51,984 nt of DNA from Nonomuraea lactucae (GCF_003313395.1 NZ_QNFZ01000061.1:1-51984); one strand, 5' to 3'. Positions 1 to 8,694 are shown, counted from the stretch's first letter. Notes: generated by a model from the letters alone, not told the origin. Made by a program: numbers and translations.

Positions 1-72
1 ACCAACCAGGCGTAAACCAGCCAAACGCTGCCGTCACTACCCCCGAACGCCTGTAACTCCTACCTTTCAACC

Positions 73-727
73 TCAGATGCGTTTGAGCCGGTTCTTCACC
101 ACGGTGATCAGCTGGTCGACGGTGCGCATGGCGAGGTTGGCCAGGCTCTTTTCATGTGGGCCCACACGCCCTCGACCGGATTCAGTTCCGGGGCGTATGC
201 GGGCAGGTAGAACACCGTCAGCCAAGTGCGAGCCTCGATCAGCCGTCGCATCTGGGCCGAGGTGTGGGTGTTCAGGTTGTCCCACACCACCACCAGCTGC
301 CCGCCCAGCTGCTGATGGGCAGCGTCGAGCAACGCCGCGTAGTCGGCCTCGGACAACCCTCGACGTTCGCCCTTACGGCCGCGATGGCGGCGCGTCCGGT
401 AGATCAACCTCGATCGCTGACCGGGACGGGTGGCGATCAGGCCGGCGAGCGACACGCGCCCGGTGCCCTTGACCGGCAGCGACACAATCGGCGTGTGACC
501 CTTGCGGCCCCAGGTACGTCTCTTGGGAGACCTCAGGCTCTGGCCGGCCTCGTCCTCGAAGCACAGCCACGCCCCTTGCTTGCGCCGCCAACCTTTTATG
601 ATCGGCCACTGCTCGTCCTTCCAGGCGGCGATGGCCTGCTCATCGCGTTCTGCCGCACGCCGGGAGGGGGGCTGCCAGCTCCAGCCCAGCCGGTGCAGCA
701 GGTAGCACACGCCACCCACCGTGTGAC
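73..727 (-). pseudogene. IS630-family transposase, 3' portion, frameshifted
   Basis: This is the catalytic half of an IS630/Tc1-type DDE transposase. The first Asp lies in a CFEDEAG motif, the second in VVWDNLNTH and the Glu in NPVEGVW. The N-terminal helix-turn-helix half is missing: homology begins at VGGVCYLLHRLGWSW near 719, where it abuts a recombinase fragment. Near 149-152 a short run (TTTT on the plus strand) seems to have lost one base. The frame ending in WAHMK must switch to KSLANLAMRTVDQL and then stops at 73, short of the usual C-terminal tail. The element is therefore both truncated and frameshifted and cannot encode active transposase. No terminal repeats were found. Confidence 0.85.
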
Positions 728-734
728 ATAGGCG

Positions 735-1517
735 ACGGAGGCGGGTCCGCGTCCGGCCTTGGTGCCCTTGGTGACCGTCAGATGCGGGTTGCTGGTGCGC
801 TGGGTCTCGCGGTGAGCCACGCATCGTTGCACCGTGGTCCAGCTGACTGGATCCGGGGACACCGGGCGGGGTCGCTGTCCGAGGCGGATAGTGCGGCTCG
901 CGGGATCGATCTCCTCCAGGCGCAGATGGCGGACCTCGCTGCTGGAAGCGCCGTGCAGTAGGGCAAGAATGCCCAGCAAAGCTTCGTGCGGGTGGACGGC
1001 CGGGTCGGTGGTCCACCGCTGGAAGAGGCGTCGCTGCTGGTCGAGGGTGAGGGTCTGGCCGATGAAGCCGTTGGGCGCCTTCGCTGACAGCCCGCTGGTG
1101 GGGGTCGACGAGGACCAGTTTGTGGCTTTTGGCGAAGCGGAAGAACTGCCGGGCGATCTGCAGTCGTCGAGGCCGGTTCTTGGGCTGGGCGGCCAGGAAC
1201 GTCTCGGTGTCGTGCACGTCGACCAGTGCCCAGTCCTGCTTGCCGCGGGCGTGGATGTGCTGGGCCAGATCTCGCAGGGTGGACAGCTTGATGTCGAGCG
1301 TGACGTCGGCGCGGGGCAGCGTTCCAGCTCGGCGGGCGCGTTCTCGGGGGCGCAGCAGGAACGTGTTGAAGGCCTCCGCCGCGGGCCGCTGCGGCTCGGG
1401 GACGGCGTCGATTAGGCGGCGACGGCGGCCGGCGGCCAGCCGTTCCGCATGGTCGGTGGCCAGCGCCAGACCGCGTTCGACGAAGAAGACTTGCAGTCCT
1501 CGCGCCAGCGGTCCCAT
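735..1517 (-). pseudogene. tyrosine recombinase-like remnant
   Basis: This is the remnant of a phage-integrase-type recombinase of the large, often transposon-associated actinobacterial group. A SAM-like N-terminal domain (about 1400-1100) is followed by the start of the catalytic domain (HGASSSEVRHLRLEEID, about 960-900). The frame breaks near 1087, where DPHQRAVS must switch frame to continue as AKAPNGFIGQTL. The C-terminal part that should hold the His-x-x-Arg and Tyr residues is gone, replaced by the IS630 fragment at about 730. The usual first catalytic Arg position reads Ser (GASSSEV). A possible upstream extension to 1892 is frame-scrambled and not assigned. The related gene at 9396 keeps the Arg. 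Confidence 0.7.
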
Positions 1518-2270
1518 CGAGCGGCCGGGTAGGCGGGCCCGCTGGCTCCAGCAGGGCTTGGGAGTGGTTGGGGTGTTCGTCGCCCAGCAGCCGTCCCAGT
1601 TGGCCGATCAGGCCGCAGGCCCGGCCGGAGAATGTCGGTCAGCCGGGCGATGAGGTTCTCGCCGGCGTGACGGTCCGGACGGCGCAGATCCCACAGGAGG
1701 ATCCGGTGCTCCCCGCCGCCGCCCTTCGTCTCCGGGCCCACCACGGTCGCCACCATGGACCCGAGTGGCCGCACCTCTCCGCCCACGGCGCGTGGCCGCG
1801 CTGACCTGCGCCTCGGGCTTCAGTCCTTCCACGCCCAGCAGCACCAGCCCGCCGACGATCACCCCGGCGAGCAGAGCTAGCGCGCTTTCCACATGGTAGG
1901 AATGCTCCCCATTCTGGAAGCCCGCGGCACGGCTTCGGTGTTGCCGGCGTTATCTAGGGTGCCGAGAAGGCGTCAGGCATGTGAGGCAAGTGGGCTCCCG
2001 AGGAACATGCCGGACAGGTTATCTGGGGTTGTAAGGCACGTTGGTCACCTGTGGAAACCCCTTCTCTTGATAACGATCTCCCTCAGGGTCCGGTCGTACG
2101 CGTCGTTCGTCAGCGTCGCCGCAGTCACGTTGGCCTCTGGCAGTCATCGGGTTCCATGCCGTGGGCCAGCGTAGGAGCCATCGGCCACTCGAGTTCGCCC
2201 GCCGACGCTTCGCCGCCTGACGGCTCGTATCAAGCAGGCAGGACGAGGGGCGGACTTTTCGACCAGCTTC
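1518..2270. other. no gene recognised
   Basis: Minus-strand frames at 1600-1892 could encode a short peptide starting MESALALLAG with a hydrophobic N-terminus. It loses frame at once and I do not recognise it. The stretch from 1893 to 2270 holds no convincing reading frame, repeat or promoter. It looks like decayed DNA between the recombinase remnant and the TetR gene. Confidence 0.4.
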
Positions 2271-2837
2271 TCAGCCCCGCGGGCTCAGGCCCGCCACGGC
2301 CAGCCGGAACAGCCGGTCCGCGCGGGCCGCCGGGTCAGGGTGGTGCTCCGTCGCGAGGACGACGCCGACGATCAGCGCGATCAGGTCGGCGACGGTAACG
2401 CCTTCCGCCACCGCCCCGTCCTGCACGGCGCGCTGCAGCAGGGGATTCCCCGCCTCTATCATCATCGCCGAGCAGGTGTTCTCGTGCACGGGGTCGGGCT
2501 CGGCCCCGTCGTAGGCCAGTGCTGCCGCCAGCCCCCGGGCCGCGACGCAGTAGGCGACGACGTCACTGAGCCATGCCAGGAGCGCGTCACGGCTGTCACC
2601 CTTGCCTGTTAGCTCGCGGGCGCGGGTGGCCAGGGCCTCGATGCGTTGATGGGAGACCGCCTCCAGCAGCGCCCGGCGGGTCGGGAAGTGGCGGCGTACG
2701 GTGGCCGAGCCGACCCCCGCGATGCGCGCGATCTGTTCGAGGGAGGCCCCGGCCCCGTACGCGGCGACCTCCTCCTCGGCCACGGCGAGGATGCGCGCGT
2801 AGTTGCGCCGGGCGTCCGCGCGCTGGCGGTCGGGCAT
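2271..2837 (-). CDS. TetR-family transcriptional repressor
   Basis: A 188-residue TetR/AcrR-type regulator. The N-terminal DNA-binding domain occupies about residues 10-60, with the recognition helix around IARIAGVGSATVRRHFPTRR. The remainder is a helical ligand domain ending AVAGLSPRG. I chose the ATG at 2837 because GGAG lies nine bases upstream; the ATG at 2846 abuts that GGAG directly. It is divergent from an NmrA-type reductase, and the shared intergenic region carries two 17-bp dyads. Control of both genes by this protein is therefore likely. The layout matches known TetR regulators that repress a neighbouring SDR/NmrA oxidoreductase and respond to a small hydrophobic or electrophilic ligand. 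The ligand is unknown. Confidence 0.88.
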   Translation of the reverse strand: MPDRQRADARRNYARILAVAEEEVAAYGAGASLEQIARIAGVGSATVRRHFPTRRALLEAVSHQRIEALATRARELTGKGDSRDALLAWLSDVVAYCVAARGLAAALAYDGAEPDPVHENTCSAMMIEAGNPLLQRAVQDGAVAEGVTVADLIALIVGVVLATEHHPDPAARADRLFRLAVAGLSPRG

Positions 2838-2861
2838 GGGCGTCATCTCCAGGGTTGCTAA

Positions 2862-2878
2862 ATGGCGGGACCCGCCAT
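2862..2878. promoter_or_regulatory. palindromic operator 1 (TetR/NmrA intergenic)
   Basis: Perfect inverted repeat ATGGCGGG-A-CCCGCCAT lying between the divergent TetR and NmrA-type genes, 25 bases from the TetR start. It shares the pattern AnGGCGGnnnCCGCCnT with a second dyad centred 34 bp away. Confidence 0.7.
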
Positions 2879-2895
2879 ATCTTATCGCACAGAAA

Positions 2896-2912
2896 ACGGC
2901 GGCCACCGCCGT
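2896..2912. promoter_or_regulatory. palindromic operator 2 (TetR/NmrA intergenic)
   Basis: Perfect 7+3+7 dyad ACGGCGG-CCA-CCGCCGT, the same length and core as the dyad at 2862. It directly precedes a possible -10 hexamer TATAGT (2914-2919) for the rightward gene, so binding here would block that promoter. Confidence 0.65.
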
Positions 2913-2932
2913 TTATAGTCCTGAGGAGCACC

Positions 2933-3856
2933 ATGTCTGCAGACTCCGCACCCGTCCTGGTCACCGGCGCCACCGGCAGGCAGGGCGGCGCCACCGCCCG
3001 AGCCCTGCTCGCCGCAGGCGTTCCCGTACGCGCTCTGGTTCGTTACCCCGACACCGAGCGAGCCAAGGCCGTCGAGGCGCTGGGCGCCGATCTGGTCACC
3101 GGTGATCTCCACGATCGCGATTCGGTGGTGCGGGCCGCCACGGGTGTCCGCGCCGTCTTCTCTGTTCAGATGCCCGCCCTGGCCGCCGACGGGTTCGATT
3201 TCGACGGAGAGGTGGCCCAGGCCGTCAACCTCATCGAGGGCGCGAAGGCTGCGGGAGTGCCGCAGTTCGTCCACACCTCCACCAGTGGCGCCGGTCAGCA
3301 CACCGAGGCTCCCGGCTGGATCGCAGACCGCTGGGGCTCCTTGGATGCCAGCCTGGGAGCCAAGAGCACGATCCAGGACCGGGTCCGCGCGGCCGGCTTC
3401 TCCCGCTGGACGATCCTCAAGCCGGGCTTCTTCATGGAGAACTTCCTGCCGTCCATGGCTTTCCTGTTCCCGCGAGGCGTCGAAGGCGGCCTGGTGAGCG
3501 TCGTGAAGCCGGACACCCGGCTGTCCCTCGCCGCGGTGGACGACATCGGCAGGGCAGCCGCCGCAGCCATCGCCGAGCCGGAGCGCTTCCACGGGGTCGA
3601 GCTGGAACTGGCGAGTGACTACCTGTCCATGACGGAGATCGCCGATATTCTCTCCCGCGCGCTGGGCACGCCCCTGTCCGCGCCGGACATGACCGAGGAG
3701 CAGGCACTCGCCGCCGGAATGCCGCCGATGGGCGCCTCACACGAGTGGATGAACATAGCCGGCCAGCCGGCCCGCCCGCAGTACGCCAGGGACCTCGGCC
3801 TTGCGCTCACCAGCTTCGAGGAATGGGCTCGGCAGCACCTGCGGCCCACGGCTTGA
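2933..3856 (+). CDS. NmrA-family NAD(P)-binding oxidoreductase
   Basis: A 307-residue atypical SDR of the NmrA/HSCARG type. The Rossmann motif G12-A-T-G15-R-Q-G18 sits at the N-terminus (VLVTGATGRQGG). No Tyr-x-x-x-Lys active site is apparent where a classical SDR would have one, which fits NmrA proteins that sense or bind NAD(P) or reduce quinones. The ATG at 2933 is preceded by GAGGAG five bases away. It is divergent from the TetR gene with two shared operators, so it is the probable repressed target. It is intact and of normal length in a region full of broken genes. Confidence 0.87.
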   Translation: MSADSAPVLVTGATGRQGGATARALLAAGVPVRALVRYPDTERAKAVEALGADLVTGDLHDRDSVVRAATGVRAVFSVQMPALAADGFDFDGEVAQAVNLIEGAKAAGVPQFVHTSTSGAGQHTEAPGWIADRWGSLDASLGAKSTIQDRVRAAGFSRWTILKPGFFMENFLPSMAFLFPRGVEGGLVSVVKPDTRLSLAAVDDIGRAAAAAIAEPERFHGVELELASDYLSMTEIADILSRALGTPLSAPDMTEEQALAAGMPPMGASHEWMNIAGQPARPQYARDLGLALTSFEEWARQHLRPTA

Positions 3857-3905
3857 CCAGCGGCGGCGGCTGGCTGCTCGGCGTCATCCCTGCCCCGGCC
3901 ATCGT

Positions 3906-4926
3906 CTAGATGATTGATTCCAAGGGGTTTGGGATCAGTGATCGTAGGCGGTGAGTGATCGGGCGGTGGGCTGGCCGGTCTTGTCGTTGTGCCAGATGAC
4001 GGTGGTCAGGGCCAGGACGCGGACGATCACGCGGATGAGGACGCCGGCGAAGGTGCGTCCGCCGTGGCGTTCGAGGTCGAGCTGGGCCTTGAGGGCCTGG
4101 TTGATCGACTCGATGGTCTGGCGCAGGGGTTTGAACAGGTGTGCGCCGGCTCGCGGGGGCTCGCCCTTGCGGGCCTTGCGCAGCAGGCGGATGCCTTCGC
4201 CTGCCAGGGGCCTGCTCGAAGTCGCGGCCGTAGTACTGCATGTCGGCGATCAGGTGCTGGCCGCGATGGCACTCCAGCAGGTCGGGGTCGGCTTCGAGCA
4301 TGCCGAGCAGGGTGGTGCGTTCGTCGGCTTTGGCGCCGGTCAGGGCGAAGGCGACGGGCAGGCCGCCCAGGGTGCACAGCAGGTGCAGGCGCAGGCCCCA
4401 GAAGAAGCGCGAGTGGGAGGCGCAGTAGCCGTATTCGGCCCAGCCGGCCAGCTCCGAGCGCTGAGCGGTCTGCCGGGAGCGGCCGCATTCGACCGGGGTG
4501 GAGTCGGCCACCCACACGTCGTCGCTCCACAGGCTGGTGTCCCGGCCGAGGATGCGGATCAGGTGCAGCACCAGGCCGGTGGCGGCGCGCAGGCGTTTGT
4601 TGTAGCCGGACTGGCCGGGCAGGTAGGGGAACAGGCCGCTCAGGTGGGCGCGGGCGTAGCGCAGCCAGCGCCGCTCGGAGGTGAAGCCGAGCAGCGCCGA
4701 CAGCACCGCCAGTGTGACCAGTTCGGCGTCGCTGAGCCGGGGCTGCAGGCCGGTGCGGGGCCGTTCGGGTGCCAGATCCGGGGAAGCGATCAGCTGATCG
4801 TCGATCTTCACGTACAGTGCTGTCGCGAGGGTGTTCAGTTCTGTCGTCACAAACGGATCTTGAACGCCCTCGCTTCATGTCCGCAGCCGAACAGCCGATC
4901 TGCATCCCTTGGAATCAACCATCTAG
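3906..4926. mobile_element. IS982-type insertion sequence, copy A
   Basis: The element spans 3910-4922 (1013 bp), a normal IS982-family size. The terminal inverted repeats begin ATGATTGATTCCAAGGG on the left and, reverse-complemented, ATGGTTGATTCCAAGGG on the right (one mismatch in 17). CTAG flanks both ends (3906-3909 and 4923-4926) and may be the target duplication; because it is palindromic this is not certain. The single transposase gene inside is frameshifted. The element lies next to the 3' end of an AraC fragment. Confidence 0.85.
3935..4850 (-). pseudogene. IS982-family transposase, frameshifted (copy A)
   Basis: The N-terminal two thirds are clear: LSDAELVTLAVLSALLG, then FPYLPGQSGYNKRL, the first catalytic Asp in VADSTPVE, and the second Asp region at LIADMQYYGRDFEQ. 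There the frame breaks in a run of four G on the plus strand (4207-4210), consistent with one inserted base. The correct frame resumes as LAGEGIRLLRKARKG, carries the Glu in TIESINQALK, and ends TAYDH with a stop at 3935. The second catalytic motif is also divergent (ADMQYYG rather than the more usual GDKGY seen in copy B). IS982 elements normally use one uninterrupted frame, so I read this as inactivation. Confidence 0.85.
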
Positions 4927-4932
4927 CTGATC

Positions 4933-5466
4933 TCACCCGTCAAGATGGCCCGCCACGCCTGACTCCTGCGCACCTGCTTGCCTTACGTGCCTGACACGCC
5001 TGAAAGCAGCTGACCAGCCATTTCGCTCGTCAACCCAAGATAACCATCGGAACCTGCCCGGCGCCGTGCCGAACTCGCGGCGGAAAGCGTTGGTGAAGGC
5101 GTACTCGGAGGTGTAGCCCACCTGGCGGGCGATCGAGGCGAGCGGCGCATCGGTGTCCTGCAGGAGCCGCGCTCCCGTGTTCAGGCGCCACCAGGTGAGG
5201 TAGGCCAGCGGAGGCTGGCCCACCAACGACGTGAACCTCCGGGTGAAGGCGGTCCTGGACATCCCGATCGTGTCCCCGAGGTCCTGCACCGTCCACCGGC
5301 GGGTGGGCTCGTGGTGGATGTGGTGCAGGGCGGTCGCGATGACCGGATCGGTGAGCGCAGCGTACCCCGCACCAGATCGCCCGGTTCCCAAGAGGAGGCG
5401 ACGCACCGTCCAGCCGTTGAATGTCCTGCGTGCGCGGCTGGATGCCGCCTGGCGCACGCGGCCCAC
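4933..5466 (-). pseudogene. AraC-family regulator, C-terminal fragment
   Basis: Encodes the double helix-turn-helix DNA-binding domain of an AraC/XylS regulator (about 5367-5044). The first HTH is around WTVQDLGDTIGMSRTAFTRRF and the second around SIARQVGYTSEYAFTNAFRREFG. The cupin-type sensor domain of about 180 residues that normally precedes it is absent, and the first 30 codons have no family resemblance. After APGRFRW the frame runs about 35 codons further to a stop beside the insertion sequence. It is a fragment, probably left after rearrangement near the IS, and is unlikely to regulate normally. Confidence 0.75.
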
Positions 5467-5499
5467 CTCGCCGGATCACTGAACCGCCCTCGGGAGGAT

Positions 5500-5667
5500 C
5501 TTGCCGGACCTGCTTCGGGACACCCAACTCGCTGCCAGCATGTACGAGGGGGCCGACCGGCGCCGAGCGAACGCCCTGCTGGCCGAGGCTACGACTTGAG
5601 CCAGATGTTCATCGCCTACCAGTCGGCGCAGGACCTGCTGTGGCGTGTCGCCGACCGGTCGCTCCTA
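5500..5667 (+). pseudogene. fragment resembling the C-terminal region of an HTH regulator
   Basis: Two frames joined near 5597 read approximately DTQLAASMYEGADRRRAN, then LLAEA, then YDLSQMFIAYQSAQ and DLLWRVADRSL. This resembles the helical C-terminal region of Streptomyces-type XRE regulators (pattern LLAE-Y-L, A-Q-DLLWRVADR). The DNA-binding part is absent, and the 3' side is cut exactly by an insertion-sequence end at 5668. The family assignment is from memory of that pattern and is weak. Confidence 0.4.
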
Positions 5668-5683
5668 GACGAGTAAGTCCGAA
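5668..5683 (+). repeat. solo IS982-type terminal repeat
   Basis: GACGAGTAAGTCCGAA is identical to the left end of the second IS982-type element at 7719. About 50 bases downstream still resemble that element's leader (GGCATGACGAAGGGTGTCGATGATCGG against GGCATGAGGAAAGGTGTTGAAGATCGG in short blocks), but no transposase follows. It is a left-end remnant. Confidence 0.75.
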
Positions 5684-5942
5684 GTACCCCTGAGTCGCTG
5701 GGCATGACGAAGGGTGTCGATGATCGGGTGATCTGCATCACTTACTGTCATACCTTGGGCGCCATTTCCCCCGAGGGATGTCGATGGCCGAACGAAGCTC
5801 TGTTCGGGGGCCGATCGTGACGCTGGCGGCCCGCACGCCGACGCGCCGCCTGACCGAGTCGTCCCTCGACACCCTCCGCGCCGCCTGACTGATTTCTTCC
5901 GTGAGTAACTCCGGCCCAGCGGCCCTGGCCGGTTCTCGGCGG
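5684..5942. other. degenerate spacer
   Basis: After the solo IS end there is no recognisable gene. A 34-codon frame at 5784-5888 (starts MAERSSVRGP, ends LDTLRAA) looks like a coding leftover but I cannot assign it. A loose hairpin (CCCCCGA / TTCGGGGG) spans about 5769-5813. Confidence 0.35.
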
Positions 5943-6662
5943 TCAGAGTTTTGCGACCATGCGCCCGAGGGTGTGTGGCGCGATCCGAAGCATCGTCGGC
6001 ATCAGTTTGGTCTGGCCTGGAAGAGCCATCGGCCGGCGCTGCCGGAGTGCTTTGAGCGTGACCGCTGCGACCTCGGCAGGTGGCAGTTTCGGGCCCGTGG
6101 CGTCGGCGTTCATGGGTGTGTCCGTGGTCGGTGGGAGGACCTCGAGCACGTGGGTGCCCTGCGGTGCGAGTTGGCGGCGCAGTCCGTCGGCGAAGCCGTG
6201 CAGGCCGGCCTTGACGGCGCCGTAGGTCGGGGCGCGGGTGGGGGAGACCAGGGCAAAGCCCGATGTCACGAACACGATCGCGTCCAGCGACGGCCAGCGC
6301 CGCAACGCCTCGCCGGTCAGGTGGATGGGTGCCGTGAGATTCAGGCCGATCTCCTGTTCGAGTGCCACGGTGGCATGAGCGTCCCCGGTAAAGTCCCGTT
6401 CGACGAACGTGCCGGCGTTGTTGATTAGCACGTCAAGCCGGCCAAACCGTTCACTAACCGCATCCAGCATGGCGGCTCTCGCCTCCCGGATGGTCACGTC
6501 GGACTGGACGGCCAGCGCCTGCGGATGGGCCTGACTGAAGCGGTCGAGGGCCGTCCGCGAGCGGCCGCACACGGCCACGAAGGCTCCCTCCTCGAGAAAT
6601 GCTTCCGCGAGGCTCAGGCCGATGCCCGAGGTTCCCCCGGTAATGAGAACGACTTTTCCCAC
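5943..6662 (-). CDS. short-chain dehydrogenase/reductase (DltE-like)
   Basis: A 239-residue classical SDR. The cofactor motif TGGTSGIG is at residues 8-15, NNAG follows at about residue 84, and the active site is Ser (FVTSG) followed by Tyr-x-x-x-Lys (YGAVK). The start is GTG at 6662, with GGAGGT six bases upstream; no ATG lies in a better position. The 3' end drifts into a C-terminal region typical of DltE-like SDRs (LPPTTDTPMN). It is divergent from a TetR gene with shared TCGGTACCGA operators, so it is probably controlled by that regulator. Substrate unknown. Confidence 0.87.
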   Translation of the reverse strand: MGKVVLITGGTSGIGLSLAEAFLEEGAFVAVCGRSRTALDRFSQAHPQALAVQSDVTIREARAAMLDAVSERFGRLDVLINNAGTFVERDFTGDAHATVALEQEIGLNLTAPIHLTGEALRRWPSLDAIVFVTSGFALVSPTRAPTYGAVKAGLHGFADGLRRQLAPQGTHVLEVLPPTTDTPMNADATGPKLPPAEVAAVTLKALRQRRPMALPGQTKLMPTMLRIAPHTLGRMVAKL

Positions 6663-6689
6663 GGTTCTACCTCCATACTTCGGTATCAG

Positions 6690-6699
6690 TCGGTACCGA
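6690..6699. promoter_or_regulatory. TetR operator copy 1
   Basis: Perfect palindrome TCGGTACCGA within the longer shared word GTCGGTACCGAATG, in the intergenic region of the divergent SDR and TetR genes. A related half (TTCGGTATCAG) lies just left at about 6679. Confidence 0.7.
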
Positions 6700-6725
6700 A
6701 TGCCACCGTAGCACTTCCGGACCGG

Positions 6726-6735
6726 TCGGTACCGA
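6726..6735. promoter_or_regulatory. TetR operator copy 2
   Basis: Second identical TCGGTACCGA, 36 bp centre to centre from the first and 17 bases before the TetR start codon. This placement fits autoregulation. Confidence 0.7.
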
Positions 6736-6752
6736 ATGGGTATGCTGGAGCC

Positions 6753-7367
6753 GTGAAGAGCGAGCGGACGGCGCCGATCGGCAGGCCGCGAGGGTTCGAT
6801 GCCGACGAGGCCCTGCAACGGGCGATGCTGGTGTTCTGGGCCCAGGGCTATGAGGGCGCGAGCCTCGACGATCTGACCGCTGCGATGGGAATCACGCGCA
6901 CGAGCATGTACCGCGCATTCGGCAACAAGGAAAATCTGTTCCGCAAGGCGCTGAAGCGTTACACCGAGGGCCCGGCATCCTACTTCGCCAAGGCCCTGGA
7001 GCAGCCGACCGCCAAGGACGTGGCCACCGCATTCCTCGGCGGTACAGTCCGGTCCACCACGCGGCCCGACTGCCCCGCCGGATGCCTTGGCGTGCAGGGC
7101 TCCCTGGCGGCCGGCGAGTCCGGTCGCCACGCTCGCGACACCCTCACTGCCTGGCGCGAGGAAGGCACCGCCCACCTGCAGGACCGATTCCAGCGGGCGG
7201 TCGACGAGGGCGACCTGCCAACCGGTGCGGATCCCGGTTCGCTCGCCCGATACCTGATGACTGTGGCCAACGGGATCGCCGTTCAGGCCGCGGGCGGTAC
7301 CGCCCATGACGATCTCCAACTAGTAGCTGACATGGCTCTGCATACGTGGCCTCCTGTCGGCTCCTGA
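6753..7367 (+). CDS. TetR-family transcriptional regulator
   Basis: A 204-residue TetR protein. The N-terminal segment IGRPRGFDADEALQRAM leads into the HTH GASLDDLTAAMGITRTSMYRAF. The C-terminal domain carries CPAGCLGVQGSLA, a pattern seen in TetR regulators related to those beside quinone or SDR reductases. The GTG start at 6753 has GGAG only two bases upstream, so translation may be leaderless or the spacing unusually short. Two identical operators lie immediately upstream, shared with the divergent SDR. The most likely role is a ligand-responsive repressor of that SDR and of itself. Confidence 0.87.
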   Translation: MKSERTAPIGRPRGFDADEALQRAMLVFWAQGYEGASLDDLTAAMGITRTSMYRAFGNKENLFRKALKRYTEGPASYFAKALEQPTAKDVATAFLGGTVRSTTRPDCPAGCLGVQGSLAAGESGRHARDTLTAWREEGTAHLQDRFQRAVDEGDLPTGADPGSLARYLMTVANGIAVQAAGGTAHDDLQLVADMALHTWPPVGS

Positions 7368-7718
7368 CCGCGGCAAAATGAGGGATGTATACGGTTACGT
7401 GACGTTATCCCGATTTGCCCAGAATGGGGCGGGTCGTAGCGGCCGACAGCCATCGGTGTCGACGGAGCGGGTGCCGTGGAAATGACCTCGGCGTCCGGCG
7501 CGATGATGCGTATGGCTTCCCGTCGAGCGCCTCGTCGAGGTCGTCGCCGTCGGGTAACTCGGAGCAGTCCACATCGGGCGGAAGGTTCTCGATGCACTGA
7601 CCCGGTTGAACCCGGCGACCCCGAGCGCCACGAAGAACCCGGCCTATTCGTGTTCCAGACCCGAAAACCGCCCGTCGCGTTGACGGGCGGTTCGGATACC
7701 GCCTACTTGTGGTCCCTA
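7368..7718. other. no confident gene; coding-like remnant on minus strand
   Basis: Minus-strand frames between 7400 and 7630 contain coding-looking pieces (ENLPPDVDCSELPDGDDLDEA and, in another frame, AIRIIAPDAEVIST), suggesting a frameshifted remnant of unknown function. The 3' side is a strong hairpin, listed separately, and the segment is cut at 7719 by an insertion sequence. Confidence 0.35.
7661..7695 (-). terminator. intrinsic terminator-like hairpin
   Basis: CCGCCCGTC (7668-7676) pairs perfectly with GACGGGCGG (7682-7690) around a 5-base loop. CCGAA/TTCGG extends the stem past a two-base bulge. Read leftwards the stem is followed by TTTT, as expected of a minus-strand terminator. Confidence 0.55.
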
Positions 7719-8694
7719 GACGAGTAAGTCCGAACTCCTTCGGGGCTGCGGGCATGAGGAAAGGTGTTGAAGATCGGTTTGTGACGACTGACCTCAACAC
7801 CCTTCTGACCGCACTGTACGTGAAGATCGATGACTGGCTCGGCCGGCCGCCCCGCACGGGTCGGCCACCGAAGCTCTCCGACGCCGAGTTGCTCACCCTG
7901 GCCGTGGCGCAGGTCCTGCTCGGCGTGCGATCCAAGGCCCGTTGGCTACGGTTCGTGCCCGCCACCTGCCCGGCGCGTTCCCGTACCTGCCCGGACAGTC
8001 CGGCTACAACAAGCGCCTACGGGCCGCGCTGCCGGTCCTCAAACGCGCCATCCGCGTGCTGGCCCGCGACACCGACCTGTGGCACGACACCACCTGGATC
8101 GTGGACTCCACGCCCGTGGAATGCGCCCGGTCGCGGCCCACCGTCAAACGCTCAGAGCTGGCCGGCTGGGCCGCCTACGGCTACTGCGCCTCACACTCAC
8201 GCTACTTCTGGGGCCTGCGCCTGCATCTGATCTGTACCCCCGCCGGGCTCCCGGTCGCCTGGGCCCTGGCCAACCCCAAGCTCGACGAACGGCAGATCCT
8301 CACCGCGATCCTCGACCACGACCCCCACCTGCTCACCGAACGCCCCGGCCTACTGATCATCGGCGACAAGGGCTACGTCTCCCACCACCTCGACACCTAC
8401 CTCGCCGAGCGAGGCGTGCGGCTGCTGCGCCCCTCCTACCGCAACCGCACGCCCCGACCCGACGAAGCACTCCTCAAACCCGTGCGGCAGCTCATCGAGT
8501 CCGTCAACGACACGCTCAAAGGCCAACTCGACCTCGAACTCCACGGCGGCCGCACCATCGAAGGTGTCGGCGCCCGCATCGCCCAACGACTGCTCGCCCT
8601 CACCGCCGCCATCTGGCGCAACCGCGCCACCGGCCAGCCAATCGCCCGGTCACTGATCGCCTACGACCACTGAACCAGATCGGACTTACTCGTC
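7719..8694. mobile_element. IS982-type insertion sequence, copy B
   Basis: A 976-bp element bounded by GACGAGTAAGTCCGA on the left (7719-7733) and its exact reverse complement on the right (8680-8694). These ends differ from copy A, so it is a distinct IS982-type element. Its right end interrupts an IS1182-type transposase fragment. No clear target duplication is visible. A solo copy of the left end occurs at 5668. Confidence 0.85.
7781..8673 (+). pseudogene. IS982-family transposase, frameshifted (copy B)
   Basis: Starts at GTG 7781 (VTTDLNTLLTALYVKIDDWLG, continuing LSDAELLTLAVAQVLLG). The frame breaks near 7952 at RWLRF and resumes in another frame as RARHLPGAFPYLPGQSGYNKRL. All three catalytic positions survive in the second frame: Asp in IVDSTPVE, Asp in IIGDKGY and Glu in LIESVNDTLK. 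It ends IAYDH, like copy A. The lesion is at a different place from that in copy A, so this is not a shared programmed frameshift. The element is probably not autonomous but could be mobilised by an intact relative elsewhere. Confidence 0.85.

Noticed and set aside
3935-4850. Programmed frameshifting in the IS982 transposase
   Set aside because: The break in copy A and the break in copy B are at different positions and neither has a conserved slippery site plus hairpin; IS982 elements normally use one frame.
7661-7695. Hairpin as a recombination site such as attC
   Set aside because: There is no integron integrase or cassette array. A simple terminator-like stem with a T-run on the minus strand explains it better.
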